The notes: generated by a model from the letters alone, not told the origin. DNA of 8,122 nt from an uncultured Chryseolinea sp. (GCA_946478915.1 CAMLER010000206.1:1-8122); one strand, 5' to 3'; counted from the stretch's first letter, positions 1-7,821 are shown. Translations and numbers: made by a program.

Positions 1-2237
1 TTATCCGTATGCTTTATGGTTAACTCGATCAATCGCGTAAATGGGGGATAGTCGTGACGGAATCTGTCTTGCAGCTGCGCTTCATAAAATTCTTCATGCG
101 CCCGTTTCATGATGGTATTTAACAATGGATGCTGCGGGTTGGAAGTTTGAATAACGACAGTGCCTGGTTTGTCACGGCGCCCAGCGCGACCGCTGACTTG
201 TGTGATGAGTTGATAGGCGCGCTCATACGATCGGAAATCAGGAAAGTGCATCATACGATCGGCGTTAAAAATACCAACCAGGTTCACATGACTGAAATCA
301 AGGCCTTTGGTAACCATTTGTGTACCGACTAAGATATTTGTTTCCTCTCTTTCGAATTGATCGATTATGCTTTCGTATCCGGTCTTAGATCGCGTTGTAT
401 CAAGATCCATGCGTTGCACTTTTGCATCCGGAAAATGAAGATTCAGTTCCTCCTCAAGTTTTTCTGTTCCATAACCCATTGTTTTGATTCGTGTTGAGGA
501 ACAAGTAGGACAGTTCTGCGGCAGTGGCTGCCGGTATCCACAGTAGTGACAGATCAAAGCATGTTTGTATTGATGGTATGTTAGACTTACGGAGCAATTA
601 ACGCACTTCGGAACCCAGCCACAATCCTCGCAGCTGACCATGGGCGAATAGCCCCGCCGATTCTGAAAAATGATAACCTGCTGTTTTTTCGCCAGCGTTT
701 CTTCAATTCTTCTTATGAGTAATCCGGAAAATTCTCCTTTTGTAGTTTTTTGTTTTCGTTCTTTTCCCATGTCGGCCAGCTCTACCGTTGGGAGCTGTGC
801 GTCGCCAAATCTTTTGTCCAGTATCACATATCCATACTTCCCCTGTTGTGCGTGGTAAAATGTTTCGATGGAAGGCGTCGCGGAGCCCAGCAACACTTTT
901 GAATAGTGCATCTGTCCCATAACCATAGCAACATCCCTGGCGTTGTATCGCGGTGCGGGCTCCTGTTGCTTGTATGATGGATCATGTTCTTCATCTACAA
1001 TGATGAGTCCGAGATTGTCGAAGGGTAACATAACGGACGAGCGCACGCCGATAATAAATTTATATTTCCCATTCAAAATTCCGTTCCAAACCTCCACGCG
1101 CTCGTTGTCAGAAAACCTGGAATGGTAAACGCCGACCGTCTCTCCGAATATTTTTTTTAACCTTTGAACAATCTGCGTGGTTACTGCGATTTCCGGCAGA
1201 AGGTAAAGCACCTGCGATCCTGAATCGAGAGCTTGCCTGATAAGATTGATATAAATTTCGGTCTTGCCGCTTCCGGTAATTCCCCTGAGCAGTGTTATTT
1301 TGTCCTCCTGAAAATTCTTTAATATATCGCGTTGCACCCGAAGCTGATCCTCGCTTAGCTGAACAACGTGGGGAACGGGTTTAGCTTCATTCGGAAAGCG
1401 CGAAACTATTACATCAAATTCCTCAAAAATATTATTCCTTATTAGGGTCGACAACGAAGATTCGGACAAGTCATCGACCAATAATTCCTTTTTCGAAATT
1501 CCATTGCGGTTCGTTTCGGGATGGGCAAGAACAGGTACTTCCTGAAGATATTTCAGAAGCACTGATTCCTGTTTTGGTCGCGATGCCAAACTTTCAAAAA
1601 GATCCTGAAGTTTTTCGGTGTTATTGTACGCTGTGGAAAGTCTGATCCTTTTCTCGGTTTTGGGCTTATACTTTTCTTTTACTTCTTCGTAAAGTATGAT
1701 TGCATCTTTGTACACCAGCGATTTAAGGATTGTGTACAGAGTTTTGACTCCTAAGGCCTTGGAGATGGACGAATAGTCCATCGATTCATTGGACAGGTGT
1801 TTCAGCAGCTGAAGTTCGCGGTCGCTGAATTCGAATGTGCTCTCTTCAAGATTAAACGACGGATGTAATTGTACCATCGATTCACTTGAAAGTTTAAGTC
1901 CGCTTGGCAATGCGGCATTCATAACTTCTCCAAGTGTACACAAATAATAATCCGCTATCCATCGAAAGAGCTTGAACTGTAGTTCGGTTACTACAGGATA
2001 ATTGTCAAGGATTTCAAGAATATACTTTGCCTCGTATTCGATCGGTGGTTGTTTGTGGATCGTAGCGATCAGGCCAGTGAGAATTTTTCGATCTCCAAAT
2101 TGGACAATAGCACGTTGTCCGACTAAAATTTTTTCTTGCAGCGCTCGAGGAACCCGATAGGTGAAGAAACGCGGAATGGGAACGGGAAGCAACAATTCTG
2201 CGAAAAGTGTATCATCATTGCCTTCAAAAATTTCCAC
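1..2237 (-). CDS. priA: Primosomal protein N' (replication restart helicase PriA), C-terminus cut by window edge
   Basis: PriA is a cytoplasmic superfamily 2 3'-to-5' DNA helicase that recognises stalled forks and reloads the replisome. The reading frame is open from a GTG at 2237 to the left edge (745 full codons), with no stop or frameshift at the points I translated. Visible parts are an N-terminal 3'-DNA-binding segment (FAELLLPVPIPRFFTYRVP, residues 12-30), Walker A GITGSGKT (319-326), DEEH box (415-418), the GSATPS motif, a zinc-binding insert with four cysteine pairs (536-579), GTQMVTKG, and QVSGRAGR (680-687). The last visible residues, RHDYPPFTRLIEL and onward, match the start of the PriA C-terminal domain, so roughly 100 residues lie outside the window. 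The start is inferred: no in-frame ATG exists back to a stop at 2433-2435, and this GTG follows an A-rich stretch about ten residues before the conserved core. Function is certain, the exact start less so. Confidence 0.96.
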   Translation of the reverse strand, partial: MEIFEGNDDTLFAELLLPVPIPRFFTYRVPRALQEKILVGQRAIVQFGDRKILTGLIATIHKQPPIEYEAKYILEILDNYPVVTELQFKLFRWIADYYLCTLGEVMNAALPSGLKLSSESMVQLHPSFNLEESTFEFSDRELQLLKHLSNESMDYSSISKALGVKTLYTILKSLVYKDAIILYEEVKEKYKPKTEKRIRLSTAYNNTEKLQDLFESLASRPKQESVLLKYLQEVPVLAHPETNRNGISKKELLVDDLSESSLSTLIRNNIFEEFDVIVSRFPNEAKPVPHVVQLSEDQLRVQRDILKNFQEDKITLLRGITGSGKTEIYINLIRQALDSGSQVLYLLPEIAVTTQIVQRLKKIFGETVGVYHSRFSDNERVEVWNGILNGKYKFIIGVRSSVMLPFDNLGLIIVDEEHDPSYKQQEPAPRYNARDVAMVMGQMHYSKVLLGSATPSIETFYHAQQGKYGYVILDKRFGDAQLPTVELADMGKERKQKTTKGEFSGLLIRRIEETLAKKQQVIIFQNRRGYSPMVSCEDCGWVPKCVNCSVSLTYHQYKHALICHYCGYRQPLPQNCPTCSSTRIKTMGYGTEKLEEELNLHFPDAKVQRMDLDTTRSKTGYESIIDQFEREETNILVGTQMVTKGLDFSHVNLVGIFNADRMMHFPDFRSYERAYQLITQVSGRAGRRDKPGTVVIQTSNPQHPLLNTIMKRAHEEFYEAQLQDRFRHDYPPFTRLIELTIKHTD

Positions 2238-2567
2238 GCTGTAACTTTTTTTGAAAGATAATGCTTGGGAATGGGAATCGGTAATCAGTCGGTTAGAGCT
2301 AAGCGTATGTTTTTCAAGTAAGCGTCTCGCAGCGATTAACAATGTTAATCGGTGAAAGGTAATCACTCGGACCGGGCAGAGGGTACATTTATTGAAAATG
2401 TGTCTTGTTAGATTTGTACTCGCCTGTCGCCATTACCATAGTTTTTATAGCAGGCCGACTCCTTACCCCTAACTCTCTCCTCCTCACAGCTGGCGCACAC
2501 ATTACAATCTGGCGCACCGATTACCATCACCACCCGATCACCGGTTACCTACCGGTTACCAACCGGG
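2238..2567. other. 330-bp spacer between the SecD-like gene and priA
   Basis: This stretch lies between the stop of the small secreted-protein gene and the proposed GTG start of priA, both on the minus strand. It should hold the priA leader and promoter, but I found no convincing TTTG/TAnnTTTG pair. The priA frame stays open back to 2433, without any ATG, so part of the spacer could be coding if a GTG or TTG upstream is used. It contains a 19-bp palindrome (2333-2351) and a repeat block (from 2491), listed separately. A plus-strand frame at 2405-2626 is composed largely of repeat sequence and is unlikely to be a gene. Confidence 0.6.
2333..2351. promoter_or_regulatory. Perfect 19-bp hyphenated palindrome upstream of priA
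   Basis: CGATTAACA and TGTTAATCG form perfect 9-bp arms around a single A. The centre lies about 105 bp upstream of the proposed priA GTG. Such a short-spacer, odd-length dyad is the geometry of a binding site for a dimeric transcription factor rather than an RNA hairpin, because a 1-nt loop cannot form without losing inner pairs. No T-run follows on either strand, so a terminator is unlikely. The regulator and its effect are unknown, and if priA translation starts further upstream the site would lie inside the coding region. The palindrome is seen directly; its role is inferred. Confidence 0.45.
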
Positions 2568-2578
2568 TTACCGATTCC
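2491..2578. repeat. Compound degenerate tandem-repeat block (19-bp unit, then 11-12-bp GGTTACC unit)
   Basis: Two adjacent 19-bp copies, 2491-2509 (TGGCGCACACATTACAATC) and 2510-2528 (TGGCGCACCGATTACCATC), agree at 16 of 19 positions. They are followed by shorter units centred on GGTTACC at 2543-2549, 2554-2560 and 2566-2572, spaced 11 and 12 bp apart, with related CCGATTACC at 2517-2525. Within it CCGGTT (2552-2557) and AACCGG (2561-2566) form a 6-bp stem with a 3-nt loop. The TAA stop of the small minus-strand gene (2568-2570) lies inside the last GGTTACC unit, so the block starts at the very end of that gene and extends into the spacer. It looks like a small minisatellite produced by slippage. 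Confidence 0.7.
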
Positions 2579-3023
2579 CATCCGCTAACTCCTCAAGCGC
2601 ATCTCTTACAGCTTCGAGATCTTTAAGCTCAAGATCGGTGCCTAATCTCAGGAAGTTTTCTGTAAGCCTTTCATTGATTACAAAAATGCCGATAACATTA
2701 TTATTGACAACGATAGCAAATTCCGGCTTGGTAATACTGCTCACAGTGCGGTTAAGTGTCCTGACACTACTGGCTGATAATCCGATGTTAACGTGGTTGC
2801 GCTTTAAAACCGGATCGTACAATATGTCTGTTACATATTCGATTTCATCAGCACCGATAATTGGTTTCCTAAGAACGCAAACCTTTCGCCCACCGATAAG
2901 CATCTTCAATTCCTGTTCGCATGGGTCTTTTCTGCCCGGCTTTTTAACAATAAAGATTCCGGAAGGCAATTCAGAAAAGCTGACCACTATCGATGTGAGC
3001 AGGATGGACAGTAAAATTTTCAA
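2568..3023 (-). CDS. Small secreted protein resembling the SecDF P1 head subdomain
   Basis: This 151-residue protein starts with a likely Sec signal peptide (MKILLSILLTSIVVSFS, residues 1-17), with no lipobox, so it is predicted to be exported to the periplasm or beyond. Residues about 46-130 resemble the head subdomain of the first periplasmic domain of SecD: KPIIGADEI (53-61), a beta segment ending VNIGLSASS, an alpha helix, then FAIVVNNNVIGIFVINERLTE (from 102), matching SecD's pattern of gk.laIvldgkvi.aPvIne.it. None of SecD's transmembrane helices are present. Two cysteines (35 and 49) could pair after export. The start codon is TTG, since an in-frame stop lies nine bases upstream and no ATG or GTG intervenes. 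It sits 81 bp after the fucosidase stop and shows no obvious functional link to it. The domain match is by pattern recognition and no function is established. Confidence 0.72.
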   Translation of the reverse strand: MKILLSILLTSIVVSFSELPSGIFIVKKPGRKDPCEQELKMLIGGRKVCVLRKPIIGADEIEYVTDILYDPVLKRNHVNIGLSASSVRTLNRTVSSITKPEFAIVVNNNVIGIFVINERLTENFLRLGTDLELKDLEAVRDALEELADGNR

Positions 3024-3104
3024 AGCCCGAATTTACAATCAGCTAATTTAGCATATTCCCCGGGCTGAGGTGGACAGCAGGCGTATAAATTAAACGAAGA
3101 CGGA

Positions 3105-4547
3105 TCAAAAAACTTTGATTGAGGATATCAATGGACATGCTTTTGCATCCGAAACACTAAAGCGGATCTTGCTGGCGCTCAATGGGTCGAACTTAATAAT
3201 TCGTTTATAGCCGATGGTGGTACCTTCACCGATTTTCGACCAATTCCCACCGTCGAAAGACTCAATGGTAAATGACCTTATACGTTGCCCGAGTTTTATG
3301 TACTCCTGGATCTCGACATATTTAATGGTTTTCGCTTCCGACAAATCGATCTCTACGGCGCCTGTTGTGGATTCATCGTTGGTTGCCCAATACGTTTCCT
3401 CATTATCATCTGTTACGTTGGAGGGACTATAATCGTCGTCACTCCCTCGGTGTTCCGGCGATGTTGCCTTCGCATTCAGCGCCAGGTTTGTACCGAATTC
3501 ACTTTCCAGCAATTGTTTGAAACCCTGTAAGGACCTCACATCGTTTTCATGTAATAGTCCTCGTTGATCGGGAGGAACATTGAGAAGGAGGGTAGAGCCT
3601 CGTCCTACTGAGGTGAGGAATATGTCAAACAGCTTTTCAGGTGACTTCACCAGGCTGTCTTCATGCGCATGATAGAACCAGCCGGGTCGAATGGAAACAT
3701 CCACTTCGGCGGGTATCCATGCCGTGCCATTCTCATGGCCAGAATTCAAGAGATCTGTAATGCCTGGTTGCCCTGCGAAAAGTGTATCTGGTGTAATGGT
3801 ATTCCAATTAGTTTCACCGGCTATGCCTCTTTCATTTCCAACCCATCGCACGCCAGGACCGGCATCGCTGAAAAAGATTACATTAGGTTCCATCTGCCTT
3901 ACCAGATCCAGTGTCGTTGGCCAATCATAATATGTCGACCCGTCTATGCGCCGTTTTTCGTTAGTGCCGCCATAGTAACCATCACCACCGTTAGCACCGT
4001 CAAACCACATTTCAAAAATTGGTCCGTAGCTACTGAACAATTCCTTCAGTTGATTCCTGTAATATTCTATGTATGCAGGTGTGCCGTAGTCCGCCCTGTT
4101 CCGGTCCCATGGAGAAAGGTAAACTCCAAACTTTAAGCCATGACGTTTAGTGGCTTCTGCTACTTCTTTCACAATATCGCCCTTACCATTTTGGAAAGGA
4201 GAGTTTTTTACAGAATGTTCCGTGTATGCGGATGGCCATAGGCAAAATCCATCGTGATGCTTGCACGTTAAGATCACGCCTTTGAACCCAGCGTCTTTAA
4301 AAGTCTTAACCCATTGGTCCGCATCAAAAGATGATGGGTTAAGGAGAGCAGGACTTTCATCGCCGTAGCCCCATTCTTTTCCAGTATAGGTGTTTAGTGT
4401 AAAATGAACGAAGGCATTCATTTCCATTTGGTGCCATTGCAATTGAGCAGGGCTGGGTGTAGGGCCAAACGCTTTGGGAGGCTCAACCTTTTTTGAAGAA
4501 CAGGACAGCAAAATTGCTGCAGCTGCGAAATAAGAAAGTATTTTCAC
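3105..4547 (-). CDS. Lipoprotein alpha-L-fucosidase, GH29 catalytic domain plus C-terminal F5/8 type C (CBM32-like) domain
   Basis: This 480-residue enzyme is predicted to release L-fucose from glycans by retaining hydrolysis. The N-terminus is a lipoprotein signal with lipobox LLSC (Cys16), so it is anchored in a membrane, probably on the outer membrane in this phylum. The GH29 barrel covers about residues 30-350: the conserved CKHHDGFCLW (95-104), GVYLSPWDRN (141-150), and MWFDGANGG (180-188), whose Asp183 is the expected nucleophile. IRPGWFYH (286-293) and WVGNERGIAGE (235-245) fit the GH29-B group (alpha-1,3/4-fucosidases); the acid/base is probably a Glu in the latter stretch, not settled here. 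From NLALNA (354) to the end is a discoidin-like galactose-binding domain. Translation starts at GTG, as a TAG stop lies just upstream in frame with no ATG between. No SusC/SusD, sulfatase or other glycosidase flanks it, so substrate context is missing. Linkage preference is inferred. Confidence 0.93.
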   Translation of the reverse strand: MKILSYFAAAAILLSCSSKKVEPPKAFGPTPSPAQLQWHQMEMNAFVHFTLNTYTGKEWGYGDESPALLNPSSFDADQWVKTFKDAGFKGVILTCKHHDGFCLWPSAYTEHSVKNSPFQNGKGDIVKEVAEATKRHGLKFGVYLSPWDRNRADYGTPAYIEYYRNQLKELFSSYGPIFEMWFDGANGGDGYYGGTNEKRRIDGSTYYDWPTTLDLVRQMEPNVIFFSDAGPGVRWVGNERGIAGETNWNTITPDTLFAGQPGITDLLNSGHENGTAWIPAEVDVSIRPGWFYHAHEDSLVKSPEKLFDIFLTSVGRGSTLLLNVPPDQRGLLHENDVRSLQGFKQLLESEFGTNLALNAKATSPEHRGSDDDYSPSNVTDDNEETYWATNDESTTGAVEIDLSEAKTIKYVEIQEYIKLGQRIRSFTIESFDGGNWSKIGEGTTIGYKRIIKFDPLSASKIRFSVSDAKACPLISSIKVF

Positions 4548-4768
4548 CGGGCAAAAGTTTGCGGGCTAATATACAGCATGGAATGCGATTTCGATATTTT
4601 GATTTTCGTTAATACATTATCATGATGAAACAGAGTTTCTTGGGCGCATATTTATATCGCTAATAATTTCCTTTAATGAATTAGGAAAAGGCTGCTTGGT
4701 GTTCGTGCAGAAAGGATTCTTAACCAGCAAAATGCTGAGACAGTAGTTGAAGATCCAAAGTATTTTCC
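4548..4768. other. 221-bp spacer before the fucosidase gene
   Basis: This spacer separates the yyaL-like stop from the fucosidase GTG. On the minus strand it contains TATATTAG (4573-4566), matching TAnnTTTG at five of six fixed positions, which would place transcription start very close to the GTG, but no TTTG is suitably placed upstream, so the promoter is doubtful. TTTCCT (4667-4672) and AGGAAA (4683-4688) could pair as a 6-bp stem with a 10-nt loop, and CAGCA/TGCTG (4725-4737) as a 5-bp stem; neither is followed by a proper T-run. The length suggests that the fucosidase gene is transcribed separately from the genes upstream. Confidence 0.4.
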
Positions 4769-6796
4769 CTATGACGTTGTAGCGGTAATCTCAAGTTGCG
4801 CGAGTGCTTCATTCACGCTGTGAACCGGCAGTTGACACGTCTTATTATGACAGACATAGATCGTCGGCTTTCCGTCAAGTGGCAATTTGTCTTTTTGTAA
4901 AGGAAGGCTTCCTTCCTTTTCACTTCCCTGGAATAACGAGAATGGCAGGAAATTGCTTTGAATTCTGGATCGGAGAGGGTCAATCCCGTTGCCTACCAGG
5001 ACAATTTCTTCGAAACCTTTTTTGATTTCTGTTTGTGCAATCGCCCAGTGCGACATAAATCCAGGTTCACTCTTAACGAGATGGCTAAGCGAATCGACCA
5101 TTGCAACGGCCATTTTTTTCCAGTCATCGCGATCCAACATAACGCCCAATTGGTTGAGGTTCTGTGCCATCACCGCATTTGAAGATGGGATCACATTATC
5201 AAAAATCTCTTTTTTGCGCGCGATCAGGGTTTCTGAATGCTTTGACGTGTAAAAGAAAAATCCGTCAGACTCATCATAGAAACCGACAATAACGTGTTCC
5301 ATCATCTCCGAGGCCCGTACAATGTATTTTTCTTCGAGCGTTGCCTGATATATCCTGATGTAGGCCTGTATCAAGAAAGCATAGTCATCCAGGAATGCCT
5401 GCGTCGTCGACCGCTTGTTTTTAAATGAGCGATACAAAGTTGTTCCCGACATCATCTGATTTTCCAGAAATTGAATCGCGCCGCGTGCTACATCCAGAAA
5501 AATCCTGTCCGTGAAAATCCGATAAGCGTCGATCAGACCGCAAATTGTCATGGCATTCCATGCCGCTATTATTTTATCGTCTAACGCTGGCGCTATACGC
5601 TTCGATCGCGCATTCAGCAGGTTTTTCCTGGCACGGTCCAGGATCGGATTCCATTCGTCAGCGCTTATAGAATGGTCCTTGAGAAACTGTTCGTCTTCCT
5701 TTATCCGCATAAGAATATTGCTGCCGTGTTCCCAGTTACCCTCCTCTTTTGCGCTGTAGTAACTTGAAATGAGCACTTCTTCCTCCTGAAGGACCTCAAC
5801 CAGCTCTTTCTTTGTCCAGATATAATATTTACCTTCAACGCCTTCGCTATCTGCATCCAGCGCTGAATAAAAGCCACCATTTTCATGCAGCATTTCACGC
5901 TGCAGCCATTCGAAAGATTCATAAACAACTTTTTTGAAAGCATCTTCCTTAGTGATTGCATATGCCTCGCTGTATAAGCTTAACAGTTGTGCATTGTCAT
6001 ACAACATCTTTTCAAAATGAGGGGCAAACCAGTAGCGATCCACAGAATAACGCGAAAACCCACCGCCAACCTGATCGTAAATTCCACCCATCGCAATTTT
6101 TTTCAGGGTAAAAGTGGTATGATCGAGCGCGCTTTGATTTTTTGTGAGATGATAATGCCTGAAGAGAAAATGCCAAATGGAGGGCATGATAAATTTGGGC
6201 TCCTTATCCATACCTCCCCATTTCCTGTCAAACTTGCTTTCCATCAACGTAAGCATTGACTCCAGGTCGGTCATCAGCTCCGAGTTTGTGGGCACTTGGT
6301 TGTAGCGCGCCACTTCGGATGTCAGAAGATGTAATCGAAGTTCTTCCGCAGTCTCTTCAATCTGATCGCGATTGGCGCGATAAGCCTTGTTTATGTTGTT
6401 CAATACTTCTATCCAAACCTGCGGCGAAAAGTACGTTCCGCCAAAAAAAGGTTTTTGTTCCGGAGTAAGAAATACATTTAATGGCCATCCCCCGTGAACA
6501 CCCAGCATATGAACTGCATCCATATAAATTTGATCGATGTCAGGGCGCTCCTCACGATCGACTTTAATGCAGATAAAAAATTTGTTCATTACTTCAGCAA
6601 CGTGTTCTTTTTCAAACGATTCTCGCTCCATCACATGACACCAATGGCAAGAGGAATACCCGATGCTGACCAGAATAGGCTTGTCTTCTGCCAGAGCTTT
6701 TTGCAGGGCCTCATCACCCCATTCATACCAATCTACTGGATTATGCGCGTGCTGGATCAGATAGGGAGAGGTTGCGTGTATTAGTCGGTTGGGCAT
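4769..6796 (-). CDS. Thioredoxin-like DUF255 / YyaL (SSP411, spermatogenesis-associated protein 20-like) protein
   Basis: This 675-residue protein is full length for the YyaL/SPATA20 family. Residues about 1-160 form the DUF255 thioredoxin-like domain: HNPVDWY (18-24), the redox-type motif SSCHWCHVM with Cys50 and Cys53, DREERPDID (80-88), [11 protein letters not shown] (102-112) and GGTYF (119-123). The rest is the alpha/alpha six-hairpin barrel shared with glycosidase-like and epimerase-like proteins, with the signature [11 protein letters not shown] (241-251) and [12 protein letters not shown] (259-270). A conserved C-terminal pair, CHNKTC (649-654), is present. There is no signal peptide, so it is predicted to be cytoplasmic. 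The biochemical activity of the family is unsettled, and neither disulfide chemistry nor carbohydrate activity is proven. The ATG start is directly before the conserved N-terminus ([19 protein letters not shown]). It follows the GSCFA gene by 37 bp on the same strand, so co-transcription is likely. Confidence 0.94.
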   Translation of the reverse strand: MPNRLIHATSPYLIQHAHNPVDWYEWGDEALQKALAEDKPILVSIGYSSCHWCHVMERESFEKEHVAEVMNKFFICIKVDREERPDIDQIYMDAVHMLGVHGGWPLNVFLTPEQKPFFGGTYFSPQVWIEVLNNINKAYRANRDQIEETAEELRLHLLTSEVARYNQVPTNSELMTDLESMLTLMESKFDRKWGGMDKEPKFIMPSIWHFLFRHYHLTKNQSALDHTTFTLKKIAMGGIYDQVGGGFSRYSVDRYWFAPHFEKMLYDNAQLLSLYSEAYAITKEDAFKKVVYESFEWLQREMLHENGGFYSALDADSEGVEGKYYIWTKKELVEVLQEEEVLISSYYSAKEEGNWEHGSNILMRIKEDEQFLKDHSISADEWNPILDRARKNLLNARSKRIAPALDDKIIAAWNAMTICGLIDAYRIFTDRIFLDVARGAIQFLENQMMSGTTLYRSFKNKRSTTQAFLDDYAFLIQAYIRIYQATLEEKYIVRASEMMEHVIVGFYDESDGFFFYTSKHSETLIARKKEIFDNVIPSSNAVMAQNLNQLGVMLDRDDWKKMAVAMVDSLSHLVKSEPGFMSHWAIAQTEIKKGFEEIVLVGNGIDPLRSRIQSNFLPFSLFQGSEKEGSLPLQKDKLPLDGKPTIYVCHNKTCQLPVHSVNEALAQLEITATTS

Positions 6797-6833
6797 GAAC
6801 TTTCAGGATTTTTGTACTGCAGACGCTGCGTCG

Positions 6834-7802
6834 TTAACTTTTCAGCGAAGCTATTTCTTTATCAACATTGACGAGGTGCTTTAGTTCTTCCAGCTTCTTT
6901 ATTGTTTCACTGACGAATTTCTGATGAGGCGCGGATGCGCGATTAAACGGTCGGTGACTGAGCGCTTGCCTGATATCTTTCCACTTCGATAGAAATAGTT
7001 TTAGTTCGTCATCAAAATAACAATCAACAAACTTTTTCCAGATATAATCTTCGGCAACTTCCGACGGGTGTATCATGTCGGATTTATAGAATCTGTAATC
7101 GCGAAGATCGTCGAGCATTATCTCATAGGAAGGGAAATATTGAACATCGCTGTGTTGTTGCGACAAAGTGTTACAGGCGATTCGCAGAATAGCCTTACTG
7201 ACACTATTGAGTTCCATTGTGTCTTTGAGGTGCCTCACAGGGCTGACTGTCAAAATTATTTGAAGATTAGGATTGAGTTTTTTCAAATCAACATACATTG
7301 TTTCAAACGAATCGAGTATTCTTTTTTGGGTCAGAAGAAATTTGTTGAAAAGTACCTGAGGCATCTTATGACAATTGGCCACAACTGAACTGGTCTCTTT
7401 CAATTCGTATACCCAGGAAGTTCCATAGGTAATAATTAGCCATTGGGATGTGCGAAGAAATTTATGAGTATCTGACAACGCCGACTGCAGCAGATTCTTA
7501 AGATCCTCCTGATCTCCTGCCGAAAATTGGGAATGAAAATCATAGTGCAATACAGAATCCTGACGCTGCGCAAACGAAGTCTCTAAAACTGGTCTCTCCG
7601 AAGTCGAGTACTGGATTGCCTTATGAATTGATAACGGATTATAAATGGTGCCGAAAGGGTTGACCAGTGTGGCAAGCTTGTTTAAAATCAATTGAGAACC
7701 GATTGCGTCGGAAAAGCAGGATCCGACAGTCAATATGCTGTCTGTTAAGCGTATACGCGCACTAGAAGGGGATATATTCAGTTCTGTTCTGAAATTATTC
7801 AT
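6834..7802 (-). CDS. GSCFA-domain protein (SGNH-hydrolase-like)
   Basis: This 322-residue protein belongs to the GSCFA family (Pfam GSCFA), common in Bacteroidota. The signature is LTVGSCFSDAIG (24-35), here with Ser at the fifth signature position (GSCFS in place of GSCFA). Further family-like stretches are NPFGTIYNP (48-56), ITYGTSWVYE (124-133), TVSPVRH (185-191) and KSDMIHPS (240-247). The layout of an N-terminal GS block and a C-terminal DxxH (Asp242, His245) resembles SGNH/GDSL esterases and acyltransferases, so Ser28, Asp242 and His245 are candidate catalytic residues by analogy. No signal peptide is seen, so it is probably cytoplasmic. The substrate is unknown. The C-terminal part (about 265-322) is charged and helical, possibly a short coiled coil. 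The ATG start is clear and lies 83 bp from the divergent nagB. It likely leads the two-gene unit with the YyaL-like protein. Confidence 0.9.
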   Translation of the reverse strand: MNNFRTELNISPSSARIRLTDSILTVGSCFSDAIGSQLILNKLATLVNPFGTIYNPLSIHKAIQYSTSERPVLETSFAQRQDSVLHYDFHSQFSAGDQEDLKNLLQSALSDTHKFLRTSQWLIITYGTSWVYELKETSSVVANCHKMPQVLFNKFLLTQKRILDSFETMYVDLKKLNPNLQIILTVSPVRHLKDTMELNSVSKAILRIACNTLSQQHSDVQYFPSYEIMLDDLRDYRFYKSDMIHPSEVAEDYIWKKFVDCYFDDELKLFLSKWKDIRQALSHRPFNRASAPHQKFVSETIKKLEELKHLVNVDKEIASLKS

Positions 7803-7821
7803 AATTATGTTTCCGCGAACA

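Noticed and set aside
129..1128. Several short plus-strand open frames opposite priA
   Set aside because: They are antisense shadows of the well-supported PriA coding sequence and show no recognisable domain.
1..2237. priA as a pseudogene, because no complete ATG-to-stop frame exists
   Set aside because: The frame phase is the same at the N-terminal motif, Walker A, DEEH, the zinc cysteines, QVSGRAGR and the left edge. The absence of a complete frame is explained by a GTG start and truncation at the window edge.
2491..2578. CRISPR array or replication-origin iterons
   Set aside because: The units are too short and adjacent without unique spacers for CRISPR, and there are no DnaA boxes, AT-rich region or rep/dnaA gene next to it for an origin.
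2405..2626. Plus-strand 73-codon open frame in the spacer
   Set aside because: Much of it is the tandem-repeat block, its end overlaps the SecD-like gene antisense, and the translation is low in complexity.
2638..3051. Plus-strand 137-codon open frame opposite the SecD-like gene
   Set aside because: It is fully antisense to a frame with a signal peptide and a recognisable domain, and its own translation resembles no family I know.
4725..4737. CAGCA-AAA-TGCTG hairpin as terminator of the yyaL-like gene
   Set aside because: The stem is only 5 bp and no T-run follows on the minus strand.
4680..4823. Plus-strand 47-codon open stretch reading RKRLLGVRAERILNQQ and onward
   Set aside because: The composition looks protein-like, but there is no ATG, GTG or TTG near its beginning, a stop directly precedes it, and its second half is antisense to the yyaL-like gene. 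At most a gene remnant.
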